DNA of 38,777 bases. Origin: Acuticoccus sediminis (GTDB lineage: Bacteria; Pseudomonadota; Alphaproteobacteria; Rhizobiales; Amorphaceae). Shown piece by piece: positions 1 to 5,911 of the stretch. The position numbers and the translations under genes are program-made. The notes beneath the pieces were generated by a model. That model did not search any database and was not told where the DNA came from. It saw nothing but the letters and a program-made list of their open reading frames with translations. Numbering within the stretch: the first letter of the stretch is position 1; each line of letters begins with the position of its first letter. The stretch spans positions 1 to 38,777 of the forward strand of contig NZ_QHHQ01000017.1 in the NCBI RefSeq assembly GCF_003258595.1, given 5' to 3'.

Positions 1-77
1 GAAGCTCGGCGACGTAGCTGTTGCGAGGGGCTCCGTCGATCGCCGCTTTGATCCGAGCCAGTGCGTCGGTTGCTGTC
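1..77. repeat. Terminal direct repeat, left copy (circle join)
   Basis: Bases 1-77 are identical to bases 38701-38777. A gene reads without interruption from one end to the other if the two copies are collapsed. This is the signature of a circular molecule whose assembly ends overlap by 77 bases, a common k-mer length in short-read assembly, rather than a biological terminal repeat. The collapsed circle is 38,700 bp. Confidence 0.95.
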
Positions 78-79
78 AT
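1..79 (-). CDS. HTH-like small protein, N-terminal part (gene crosses the circle join)
   Basis: This is the start of a 79-aa protein whose remainder lies at 38540-38700. The ATG is at 79-77 on the minus strand, preceded by a good AAGGAGA ribosome site six bases upstream. The N-terminus reads MTATDALARIKAAIDG and continues in frame over the join. The C-terminal half carries a pattern (GREFCEALNIGPSF, then TEFAKMRKI and GLDVDRI) that I recognise from small HTH-like proteins encoded next to phage-type integrases in alphaproteobacteria. It ends 6 bases before the tyrosine recombinase start at 38533, so the two genes probably form one transcript. A role as regulator or accessory factor of the recombinase is inference. 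Confidence 0.75.
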   Translation of the reverse strand, partial: MTATDALARIKAAIDGAPRNSYVAEL

Positions 80-124
80 GATGGTCTCCTTTTCTCACCA
101 CCAAACCATAGCCCCGTCGTCAGC

Positions 125-157
125 AATTAGCAATATGCTTTATGCATAATGCTAATT
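125..157. promoter_or_regulatory. Inverted repeat upstream of the HTH-like gene, candidate operator
   Basis: Perfect 8-bp arms AATTAGCA (125-132) and TGCTAATT (150-157) enclose a 17-bp centre that contains the palindrome TTATGCATAA (140-149). The element lies 46-78 bases upstream of the HTH-like gene start at 79, where an operator would be expected. It could also be a recombination or accessory site for the adjacent tyrosine recombinase. No function is shown by the sequence. Confidence 0.45.
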
Positions 158-344
158 CAGAAATCATAGAGGAATCCATCATAGGATAAAGGATATTATC
201 ATATGTATCGGGGATAATAAACTCGATGTGCCGTTGATCTCGGAAACCGGATTCCTTTTTGCGTCAGTGTGGCTCGTCGAGCTGCTTGCCTCAGTGGCTT
301 CACCCTTGGAAGGTATCGACCCGACCGATCCGGGATCGTAGGCG

Positions 345-944
345 ATGATGTTTTCAAGAGCCGGCCTGTTCTCACGCCGCCGGTCGGCGCGGGAACAGGT
401 GAACGAAATAGGAGAAGAAACACGCACACGCCGGGTAGGCTATGTGCCGCTCGACGATGGCACGGATGAAGCGATCACGCGGATAACGGCGCGCCTCAAA
501 TCCGAGGGATGCGATGAGATCATCGCCGGAAACGACGCGTCTCTTGCAACGCTTGGTGAGGGCGATCTTCTCGTCATCGGCGATCTCGGCCACTTCGGGC
601 ACCCCCTGCCGGAGCTGGTCGATCTGCTCGACGAATTCACGCGGCGCGGTGTCCGCCTGCGCTCGCTGGACGACGGAATCGACACCAGCCCGCCCGAAGC
701 GGCTCCGGCCTTAGCGCTGATCTCGGCTCTGGCCACAGTCAGTCGCGCTCAGCCTCCGGTAACTCCGCTGCCGCGTCCGGTAAAGCCAGGCCGCAAGCCG
801 AAGCTGAACGCGCAGCAGGTACGCGTCGCCACCGCGCTGATCGATGCCGGAGAGAGCCGGAAGAGTGTCGCCCGCACACTCGGCGTGAGCCTGCCGACCC
901 TGCGGCACGCGCTCAGGCGGCACGAGGCTGAGGGGAAGGGATAG
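345..944 (+). CDS. Serine recombinase (resolvase)-like protein lacking catalytic residues
   Basis: The 199-aa protein aligns by eye with Tn3-type resolvases. A strand beginning RRVGYVP corresponds to the resolvase start GYxRVS. It is followed by GEGDLLVIGDLGHFGH (usual form GDxLVVxxLDRLGR), then LVDLLDEFTRRGVRLRSLDDGIDT, and finally a Hin-type HTH (GRKPKLNAQQVRVA through LGVSLPTLRHALRRH). The catalytic Arg-Val-Ser is replaced by Pro-Leu-Asp and the arginines of the LDRLGR box are gone, so strand cleavage should be impossible. It is probably a DNA-binding regulator derived from a resolvase, or a decaying gene, although the frame is fully open. The ATG at 345 has only a weak ribosome site; ATG 348 and GTG 399 are in-frame alternatives. 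Confidence 0.7.
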   Translation: MMFSRAGLFSRRRSAREQVNEIGEETRTRRVGYVPLDDGTDEAITRITARLKSEGCDEIIAGNDASLATLGEGDLLVIGDLGHFGHPLPELVDLLDEFTRRGVRLRSLDDGIDTSPPEAAPALALISALATVSRAQPPVTPLPRPVKPGRKPKLNAQQVRVATALIDAGESRKSVARTLGVSLPTLRHALRRHEAEGKG

Positions 945-1261
945 ACACTTTCACAGCCTTCGATAGCAGGATGTACTCATGCTGGTGACCGGCCGTACTG
1001 CCCGAGTGCTTCCCTTGAATGACGGCCACGCGGACGTGAGAGCGTGCTTCCCCGATGATCGGGGACGGGAGGGGCTAGAAGCGCCCGCTTCCCACGGCGG
1101 CGAGAGTGGGTGGCCCAGCGGCCAGGGAGCGCAAACCCCCATCCGCCGTTGTCTCGATGGCAGCGGTGGATGGCTGGGCTTCCGTTCTCAGGGCTGTCCG
1201 GCTCGATGCCGGATGGCCCTGATGCTTGCCGGGCGAGCGGCCATCGGCCGCTTCCACCGCA
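945..1261. other. Palindrome-rich non-coding spacer
   Basis: No convincing gene lies here. The stretch contains a perfect palindrome TCCCCGAT-G-ATCGGGGA at 1049-1065 and short stem-loops at 1197-1213 (TCCGGC / GCCGGA, loop TCGAT) and 1236-1252 (AGCGGCC / GGCCGCT, loop ATC). A longer, imperfect CATCC-CCG / CGG-GGATG pair spans roughly 1139-1175. It lies just upstream of the candidate oriT. A structured transfer-leader role or protein-binding sites are possible, but nothing decides between them. Confidence 0.5.
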
Positions 1262-1326
1262 GTTAATCTGGACAAGTGGGCACGTTTTTGGTACAAAAAC
1301 GTATAAGTGCACACCTACAGATTAAC
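1262..1326 (+). other. oriT: Candidate origin of transfer (oriT), IncQ/MOBQ-like
   Basis: A perfect hairpin ACGTTTTTG-GTA-CAAAAACGT (1282-1302) is followed directly by TAAGTGCACACCT (1304-1316). In RSF1010-type (MOBQ) origins an inverted repeat is followed by the nic region TAAGTGCGCCCT, so both the order and the sequence match well. The whole is enclosed by a further perfect 9-bp inverted repeat, GTTAATCTG (1262-1270) and CAGATTAAC (1318-1326). It lies 48 bases upstream of the MOBQ-type relaxase start on the same strand. The resemblance to the RSF1010 nic site is from family knowledge; cleavage here is inference. Confidence 0.7.
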
Positions 1327-1373
1327 GAAGGTGGCCTTCAGCTCGGCAAGCCAGTTCGACGGGAGACCTCACA

Positions 1374-2645
1374 CTGGCGATCTACCATCTCCGCGCCAAG
1401 GCGGTGAGCCGGCACATTAAGAACCCCAAGCCGGGGGGTGCGGTTCGACGCTCCGCTGTCGCAGCTGCCGCGTACCGGTCAGGAGAGAGACTCTTCGACA
1501 GTCTCCAAGGCAAGTGGTTCTCGCGCGCCCCCGAAGACGGGCACGACATCGAGCACACCGCGATACTCGCACCAGAGGGAGCGCCGGACTGGGCAACCGA
1601 CCGGCACCAATTGTGGAACCTGGTCGAAAGGCGCGAAGTGAACCAAACCGACGGCAAGCTCAAGAAAGCGGCTCAACTTTACCGTGAAGTCGAGATTACC
1701 CTCCCCCGCGAGCTATCGCGCGAGGAGCGCGTCGCGCTGGTCGAGGACTGGGTGCAAAAGGCCTTCGTCGCGGACGGCATGATCGCCGACATCGCCATTC
1801 ATAACCGCACCGCCTCGGACGGGCAGGAGCAGCCTCACGCCCACATCATGCTCACGCTGCGCCGGCTCGAGGATCGTCCGGACAAGATCGCCAAGGGGCT
1901 GCTGTTCGGCAACAAGGAGCGCGACTGGAACACTCCCGACGGCCTGTACCGCCAGCTGGCTCAGGCCAAGCGAACCGCTGGCCTGCTGAAGAACGATCTG
2001 CGCCGCTTCGGTGACGACGGCACCCTCGCCGAGGCCGAGCGCGGCGCGCGCTTCTGGCTGGAGCAGCTGCGCCAGGCGGAAGGCAGCGACCCGAAAGACA
2101 TTGCCAGCATGGAGAAAAAAGTTGCCCTGCTGGGCCGCCTGCTCAAACAGTCCGGCCCCGAAGGAACGATCGCCGCCGCGCAGGCGCAGGCGCAGGCGGC
2201 ACTGAAAGAATTACAGAAAGAAATGCCGATCTGCCGCTGGCGCGAGAGCTGGGCCGAGGCGGCGAACACCGCTCTGGAGAAGGCTGGCTCCGCTGTCCGC
2301 ATCGATCACCGCACGCTGGCGGCGCAGCGCGAGGAGGCGCTCGCCGCCGGCGACCTGGTGCGCGCGGCGGCGCTCGACCGCGAACCGCAGAAGCCCATGG
2401 GGCTGATGGGCCGCATTCACTACGCCTACCGGCAGGTGCGCGAGAACGTCCATAGCTGGGCGGCGGTCGAAATGCGCGGCAAGATGGAGCGCGCCTTTGC
2501 CGGCGTCGGCAAGCGCGATCCGGTGCGGCTGCGCGAGGCGCTGCTGCGGATTCAGGACTGGACGGAGGAGGTGATTGACCGGTTCAATCGCACCCAAAGT
2601 CCGGATGATCTCGTCCCGGAGGTGCGGCGTGGCCCACGACCCTAG
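1374..2645 (+). CDS. mobA: MobA/MobL (MOBQ) relaxase, apparently starting at CTG
   Basis: This is the DNA-nicking relaxase for conjugative mobilisation. The family normally begins MAIYHLxAK. Here the codons for AIYHLRAKAVSR follow a CTG at 1374, with a GGGAG ribosome-site-like sequence upstream. The only in-frame standard start nearby is GTG 1404, which would delete this conserved strand, and the frame upstream back to the TAA at 1323 has no ATG, GTG or TTG. From CTG the protein is 423 aa. The presumed catalytic tyrosine is Tyr34 in SAVAAAAYRSGE. The metal-binding histidines are His143 and the HAH pair (155/157) in QEQPHAHIML. The C-terminal half is charged and helical. It overlaps the next gene by 17 bases. 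GTG 1404 is the alternative start; the family call is secure. Confidence 0.88.
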   Translation: MAIYHLRAKAVSRHIKNPKPGGAVRRSAVAAAAYRSGERLFDSLQGKWFSRAPEDGHDIEHTAILAPEGAPDWATDRHQLWNLVERREVNQTDGKLKKAAQLYREVEITLPRELSREERVALVEDWVQKAFVADGMIADIAIHNRTASDGQEQPHAHIMLTLRRLEDRPDKIAKGLLFGNKERDWNTPDGLYRQLAQAKRTAGLLKNDLRRFGDDGTLAEAERGARFWLEQLRQAEGSDPKDIASMEKKVALLGRLLKQSGPEGTIAAAQAQAQAALKELQKEMPICRWRESWAEAANTALEKAGSAVRIDHRTLAAQREEALAAGDLVRAAALDREPQKPMGLMGRIHYAYRQVRENVHSWAAVEMRGKMERAFAGVGKRDPVRLREALLRIQDWTEEVIDRFNRTQSPDDLVPEVRRGPRP

Positions 2646-3156
2646 AGATTTCTTCCGCCAGTCCACCCTTCGCGACGAGGCGCCCAGTCATGCCGAGCGC
2701 GTCGCCCCGCAACGGGCGGATGCCCGGCGCGAAGCGCCGCCGGAGGAGACGGTCGGCTCCACCGACTACAAAGCCTATGGCGTCATGCCCGGCGGCTGCG
2801 CCGATTGCGACGTCCGCAAATGGAAGGAGCTGCGGCTCGATCTGCCGGAAGGGGTCATGTTCGACTATCGGCTGTTGACGATGATCCAGTATTCGGCGCT
2901 CGATCTCGACGGGATCGAGTGGGAGATCGACCTGATGTTTCCGGACTGCATCATCCGGCTGATCGGGCGGCATCTGGAGGATCTCCGCTTTCAGCTGCGG
3001 CGGCGCAAGGTGTCCTTCATTCAGGAATACAGCCCGATGATCTACAAGACGCCGCTCGGCAAGCTGCCGGAGGGCGAGCCGGTCATCAGCAAGATCCATA
3101 TCATGCAGTACGGAGACCGGCTGCGCCGCGACGCCGACAATCAGCGACCGGTGTAG
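2629..3156 (+). CDS. Hypothetical protein, translationally coupled to the relaxase
   Basis: I do not recognise this 175-aa protein. I chose GTG 2629 because a GGAGG ribosome site lies 4-6 bases upstream and the reading frame before it is the relaxase tail. The start overlaps the relaxase stop by 17 bases, so expression is probably coupled. The N-terminal 45 residues are charged and low in complexity. The body (YKAYGVMPGGCADCDVRKW through EWEIDLMFPDCIIRLIGRHL) looks like a compact alpha/beta domain with three cysteines, two of them in a CADC pair. The position suggests a mobilisation accessory role, but that rests on context only. Confidence 0.75.
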   Translation: MAHDPRDFFRQSTLRDEAPSHAERVAPQRADARREAPPEETVGSTDYKAYGVMPGGCADCDVRKWKELRLDLPEGVMFDYRLLTMIQYSALDLDGIEWEIDLMFPDCIIRLIGRHLEDLRFQLRRRKVSFIQEYSPMIYKTPLGKLPEGEPVISKIHIMQYGDRLRRDADNQRPV

Positions 3157-3171
3157 CGCACTGCTCCCAGG

Positions 3172-3588
3172 TCACTCGTCCCACGGGTTGTGAAGGATCA
3201 CTCCCAGCCCCTCGAAGTCGGCGGTGTTGCGGGTGGCGAGCGTCAGGCCGCGCACCAGCGCCGTTGCCGCGATCAACGCATCGGCAAGATGCAGCGTGCG
3301 CCCGCGCCCGGCCTGATCGGCGCGGAGCGCTGCCGCCGCACGCGCCTCCGGCACGCCGATAGGTACAATCCGGTCGGCATAGAGATCCAGAAACTGCTCG
3401 ACGGTCTCGGCGAGCTGTCGCCGACGCGCCCCGTCCGTCAGCCGTTCCAGCCCGTAGCCCAGCTCGTGCACGGTGATAACCGACACGTAGCCGTCCTCCA
3501 GCGCCTCAAGGAAGCGCACGACGTTCGGGTTGCGGTCGGGCCTCGTCAGCTCGGAGATGACGTTCGTATCAAGGAGCACCCCCGTCAC
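3172..3588 (-). CDS. vapC: VapC-type PIN-domain toxin (RNase)
   Basis: This 138-aa PIN-domain protein is a probable toxin that cleaves RNA unless bound by its antitoxin. The four acidic residues of the PIN active site are all present: Asp7 in LLDTNVISE, Glu42 in VHELGYG, Asp103 in HLADALIAAT and Asp124 in NTADFEGL. It starts at GTG 3588, overlapping the antitoxin stop by four bases (GTGA), the usual coupling in these operons. It converges with the 2629-3156 gene, leaving 15 bases between the two stops. The module probably stabilises the plasmid by killing plasmid-free cells; that is established for the family, not shown here. Confidence 0.93.
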   Translation of the reverse strand: MTGVLLDTNVISELTRPDRNPNVVRFLEALEDGYVSVITVHELGYGLERLTDGARRRQLAETVEQFLDLYADRIVPIGVPEARAAAALRADQAGRGRTLHLADALIAATALVRGLTLATRNTADFEGLGVILHNPWDE

Positions 3589-3851
3589 GCGGCCCCGCGC
3601 GGATCAAACGGATTGGGCCGTGCCGCCTCGGCTCGCGACGGCAACTCCAGCGCACCGGCCTGCGGCACATGCTCGAGCATCCAAGCGCCCATCCGCGGGC
3701 GCGGCGCCGTCAGGCGCTGCCACTCAGCTTCCGAGACCACCAAATAGCCACGGCGCGTGCCGATCCGCTGCGGCCCTTCTTCCTCGGCGCGACGCAGCAC
3801 CTCGGACAGGCGGGCCTTGGCCTCTGATACCGTCCAGATGCGTTGCGTCAT
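3585..3851 (-). CDS. vapB: Phd/YefM-family antitoxin
   Basis: The protein begins MTQRIWTVSEAKARLSEVLR, the conserved DNA-binding N-terminus of Phd/YefM antitoxins, followed by EGPQRIGTRRGYLVVSEAEW and a proline-rich toxin-binding tail. I chose ATG 3851 (88 aa). Longer in-frame starts exist at 3881, 3872 and 3866, but a good promoter ends at 3882, which would put transcription start near 3875 and exclude ATG 3881. The last codons overlap vapC by four bases. The antitoxin normally also represses its own operon. Confidence 0.88.
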   Translation of the reverse strand: MTQRIWTVSEAKARLSEVLRRAEEEGPQRIGTRRGYLVVSEAEWQRLTAPRPRMGAWMLEHVPQAGALELPSRAEAARPNPFDPRGAA

Positions 3852-3881
3852 GATGTGAGGTTCCATCTCCATATCGGTCAT

Positions 3882-3910
3882 AGTCTAGTCTAGATTGGTC
3901 TAATTTTCAA
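3882..3910 (-). promoter_or_regulatory. vapBC promoter and probable operator
   Basis: On the minus strand TTGAAA (3910-3905) and TAGACT (3887-3882) are separated by 17 bases, a good sigma-70-type promoter. The spacer and -10 consist of repeated TAGAC/TCTAG motifs (TCTAGTCTAGATTGGTCTA on the plus strand), as expected for autoregulation by the antitoxin. The promoter overlaps the last codons of the neighbouring broken gene that ends at 3900. Confidence 0.65.
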
Positions 3911-4373
3911 TGCCAAACGTACGGTCGTACGCGATGCGGCCAAGAACGGAGTCGAAGGCGAGGGCCTGACCCGTCGTGCAGCGGCCCCACCAGTGGCTGC
4001 CGCCATACGCAAACATTGGCTCGCCGCGTTGCCGCAGCGCTTCCGCAAGGTCTGGCGTCACCAGCCACCACTCGAAGATTTCCTGTGGTTCGGGCTCCCA
4101 GCCGAGGCCTCGCGCGAGCGTTTCGCGTTCATCGAAGGGCAGCTGCCAGGCTGCGTCGAGCGCATCGGCGTCGAGACCGGACTGCTCGACAAGAAATGCC
4201 TACAGGGCTTCCGGGCCGTCGTCATGGAGGTTCTCGACACAATCCCAGCCGTAGCAGCTCCGCACTCGCGAAATCCGTTCGTTCAGCAGGTCGCTCACGA
4301 TCAGCGTCTGATTGGCGAGGATCGAGCGCGAGAGCCACTCGGTGAGCCTACCGCTGGGAAGAGGCGCGCTCAT
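3900..4373 (-). pseudogene. Conserved plasmid gene interrupted by an in-frame amber codon
   Basis: The ATG at 4373 opens a frame encoding 57 aa (MSAPLPSGRLTEWL through DDGPEAL) that meets TAG at 4202-4200. The same frame then stays open for 99 more codons, to a TAG at 3902-3900. The downstream part (AFLVEQSGLDADALDAAWQ, then PQEIFEWWLVTPDLAEALRQ and SHWWGRCTTGQALAFDSVLG) is clearly genuine coding sequence of a family I recognise from alphaproteobacterial plasmids, but whose function is unknown. The intact product would be 157 aa. One base change, for example CAG to TAG, explains the break. It overlaps the upstream gene by four bases (ATGA). Amber suppression is the alternative to inactivation. 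Confidence 0.85.
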
Positions 4374-4600
4374 GGCGCGCCCTCCTCGTCCTCGGTAGGA
4401 TCGACCGGATCGACGGCATAGACACACGCGTCAGAGCTGCGCCTTTCGGCCCGGCATAGTCCTTCCAGGTTGAGCCGCGCCTCGGCAATCGCCCATGCCG
4501 TTTCCCGGTCTGGTGCCGCAATGCGCCATCCCCACATGAGTTGCTCGTCGACGATGACGTCGAACAGTTCGAGGCCGCGATGGCGGGTGTGCGTACTCAT
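4370..4600 (-). CDS. Small conserved hypothetical protein
   Basis: The 76-aa protein (MSTHTRHRGLELFDVIVDEQ, then WGWRIAAPDRETAWAIAEARL) has the look of a small alpha/beta fold with an acidic tail. I cannot assign a function. It is the third gene of a minus-strand run in which every stop overlaps the next start by four bases (4977-4980, 4597-4600, 4370-4373), so it is almost certainly translated and co-expressed with the DUF2958 gene upstream and the amber-broken gene downstream. Confidence 0.8.
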   Translation of the reverse strand: MSTHTRHRGLELFDVIVDEQLMWGWRIAAPDRETAWAIAEARLNLEGLCRAERRSSDACVYAVDPVDPTEDEEGAP

Positions 4601-4980
4601 TGCGCGCCCTCCCCTACCTCGCTCGGCAGCCGGTCAACGATATAACCCGCCTTGAAGGCTTCATCGGTATAGGCCGATAGCGGCCCAGTCGCGCGCCAGT
4701 GGCGGTCGCGCTCGATGGCCGGCACATTGCCGAAGCGCGCACCTTCAAGCTCGCTGATACGGACGCTGCCAAGCTCGGGAAAACCGACGCCCAGATCGCA
4801 CAGGCCGAAGGCAATATCCGGCTCTTCCGGGTCGAGCTCGGTGAGCAGCCAGGTTCCGCCCATGTAGGGGCTGAACAGCTTCACAACCGGCAGCGGATCG
4901 TGATCGATCAGCTCCGCCGTCTTGCGGCCATTCGCGAGCAATTGCTCGCGAATGGCCTGAGGAAGCAGAAGCGCCGTCAT
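4597..4980 (-). CDS. DUF2958 domain protein
   Basis: The 127-aa protein contains the DUF2958 pattern: LIDHDPLPVVKLFSPYMGGT, WLLTELDPEEPDIAFGLCDLG, then FPELGSVRISELEG and a C-terminal RHWRATGPLSAY. DUF2958 proteins are common beside antirestriction and conjugation genes of alpha- and gammaproteobacterial plasmids; their biochemical role is not established. The ATG at 4980 overlaps the stop of the upstream gene by four bases. It belongs to a four-gene operon that reads toward vapBC. Confidence 0.88.
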   Translation of the reverse strand: MTALLLPQAIREQLLANGRKTAELIDHDPLPVVKLFSPYMGGTWLLTELDPEEPDIAFGLCDLGVGFPELGSVRISELEGARFGNVPAIERDRHWRATGPLSAYTDEAFKAGYIVDRLPSEVGEGAQ

Positions 4981-5213
4981 TGGGCGCTCCCTTCGGTTGC
5001 TTCGGCAGCTGCTGGTCGCTCCTCGCGCTCGCGCAGGTAGATCACCCCGTCGAAGTCGATCGGGATCACGTCGAGCCGGATGCTGTTGATGGCGCCGTTC
5101 TCGTCGGGCCAGGCGGCACCGATAGTGCGGTAGCTGGCGCGGGCCTTGCCGTCGCGGCCGGTGAAGCTGCCGACGCGGGTCACCACGTCGTGGGTTGGTT
5201 TGGATTTGGTCAT
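4977..5213 (-). CDS. Small conserved hypothetical protein, first gene of the DUF2958 operon
   Basis: The 78-aa protein reads MTKSKPTHDVVTRVGSFTG, then KARASYRTIGAAWPDENGAI and IRLDVIPIDFDGVIYLRERE. The alternating hydrophobic pattern suggests a small beta-rich fold, a type seen repeatedly in plasmid accessory operons but without known function. An excellent AAGGAGG ribosome site precedes ATG 5213. It overlaps the DUF2958 gene by four bases. A much longer in-frame extension upstream is ruled out by the ribosome site and by the low-complexity composition of that extension. Confidence 0.82.
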   Translation of the reverse strand: MTKSKPTHDVVTRVGSFTGRDGKARASYRTIGAAWPDENGAINSIRLDVIPIDFDGVIYLREREERPAAAEATEGSAQ

Positions 5214-5509
5214 TACGTCCTCCTTCGGTTGGGTTCGGACGCTGCGCCTTTCGCAACGTCTGCCCCCATCGGGACGCGCCGTTCCGGCGATGTCGGAGGC
5301 TTGCCTCCCGGCCCGCGCCAGCGGAGTCCGCAGCGCTTGCGCTGGACATCCCGAGCCGGGCGGTGCGTCAGGGCGGCAGAGGAACGTTGCGGACAGAGCG
5401 CGCGCGCCCACCGAACAGGGGCGGCACCACCATTCACCCTCTCCCGCGAGTGTCCGCGTGCTCCGCCGCCGCTGCGCTCGGCAGCAGAGGCAGCACGCCT
5501 CCCTCGGGG
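5214..5509. other. GC-rich non-coding leader
   Basis: The stretch lies between the stop of the membrane-protein gene and the DUF2958 operon. It is very GC-rich, with low-complexity frames on both strands and no gene I can support. It has only minor GC palindromes and no clear terminator or promoter. Similar GC-rich leaders precede the ArdC gene (18064-18300) and the ParB-like gene (23932-24140). Confidence 0.5.
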
Positions 5510-5911
5510 CTAGTGGCCTGTGGTGCGGCCGCTGTTTTCCTGCTCGACGCGCACCAGTCCTTCGGTGACGAGCCGCACGAGCGGCGGGGGCAGCCGCGCC
5601 GCCAGTTCCGGATATTCGGCTTCGGCGGGCCGGCTGCGCTTCAGGGTCAGGCTGACCAGCGCCGGCTCCGGCTCCGGCTCGACCTTCGGCGGACGGCGGC
5701 GTTTGGGCCGGTAGGGTCGCAGTGCATTCGCGTCCTGCTCGCGCCAGCTGGCAGCGCGGCTGCTGAGCGGCACGAACACGACCCAGACGAGCAGCACCAG
5801 CCATGGGTTCATACCCTCCTCGAGCCAGAGGAAGACTGGCACGCCCAGCACCGCAAAGAAGACCAGCGGGTTGGCGAGTATCCCGCAGATGAGCCGCGCC
5901 AGCAGCCGCAT
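5510..5911 (-). CDS. Small two-helix membrane protein next to the coupling ATPase
   Basis: The 133-aa protein has two hydrophobic segments (LICGILANPLVFFAVLGVPV, about residues 8-27, and NPWLVLLVWVVFVPLSS, about 35-52), then a basic, proline-rich linker (RPKRRRPPKVEPEPEP) and a helical cytosolic tail. The ATG at 5911 shares a base with the stop of the VirD4/TraG-like ATPase gene (TGATG), so the two are coupled. Because that ATPase lacks its own membrane anchor, this protein is a plausible partner that tethers it; that is inference from gene order. Confidence 0.78.
   Translation of the reverse strand: MRLLARLICGILANPLVFFAVLGVPVFLWLEEGMNPWLVLLVWVVFVPLSSRAASWREQDANALRPYRPKRRRPPKVEPEPEPALVSLTLKRSRPAEAEYPELAARLPPPLVRLVTEGLVRVEQENSGRTTGH

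Noticed and set aside
979-1266. A 95-codon plus-strand reading frame between the resolvase-like gene and oriT
   Set aside because: Low-complexity composition, no clear ribosome site, and it runs through several perfect hairpins. Treated as non-coding.
3993-4421. A 142-codon plus-strand frame opposite the amber-broken gene
   Set aside because: It is the antisense of the conserved, tryptophan-rich frame on the minus strand, which has operon context and a recognisable family; the plus-strand frame has neither.
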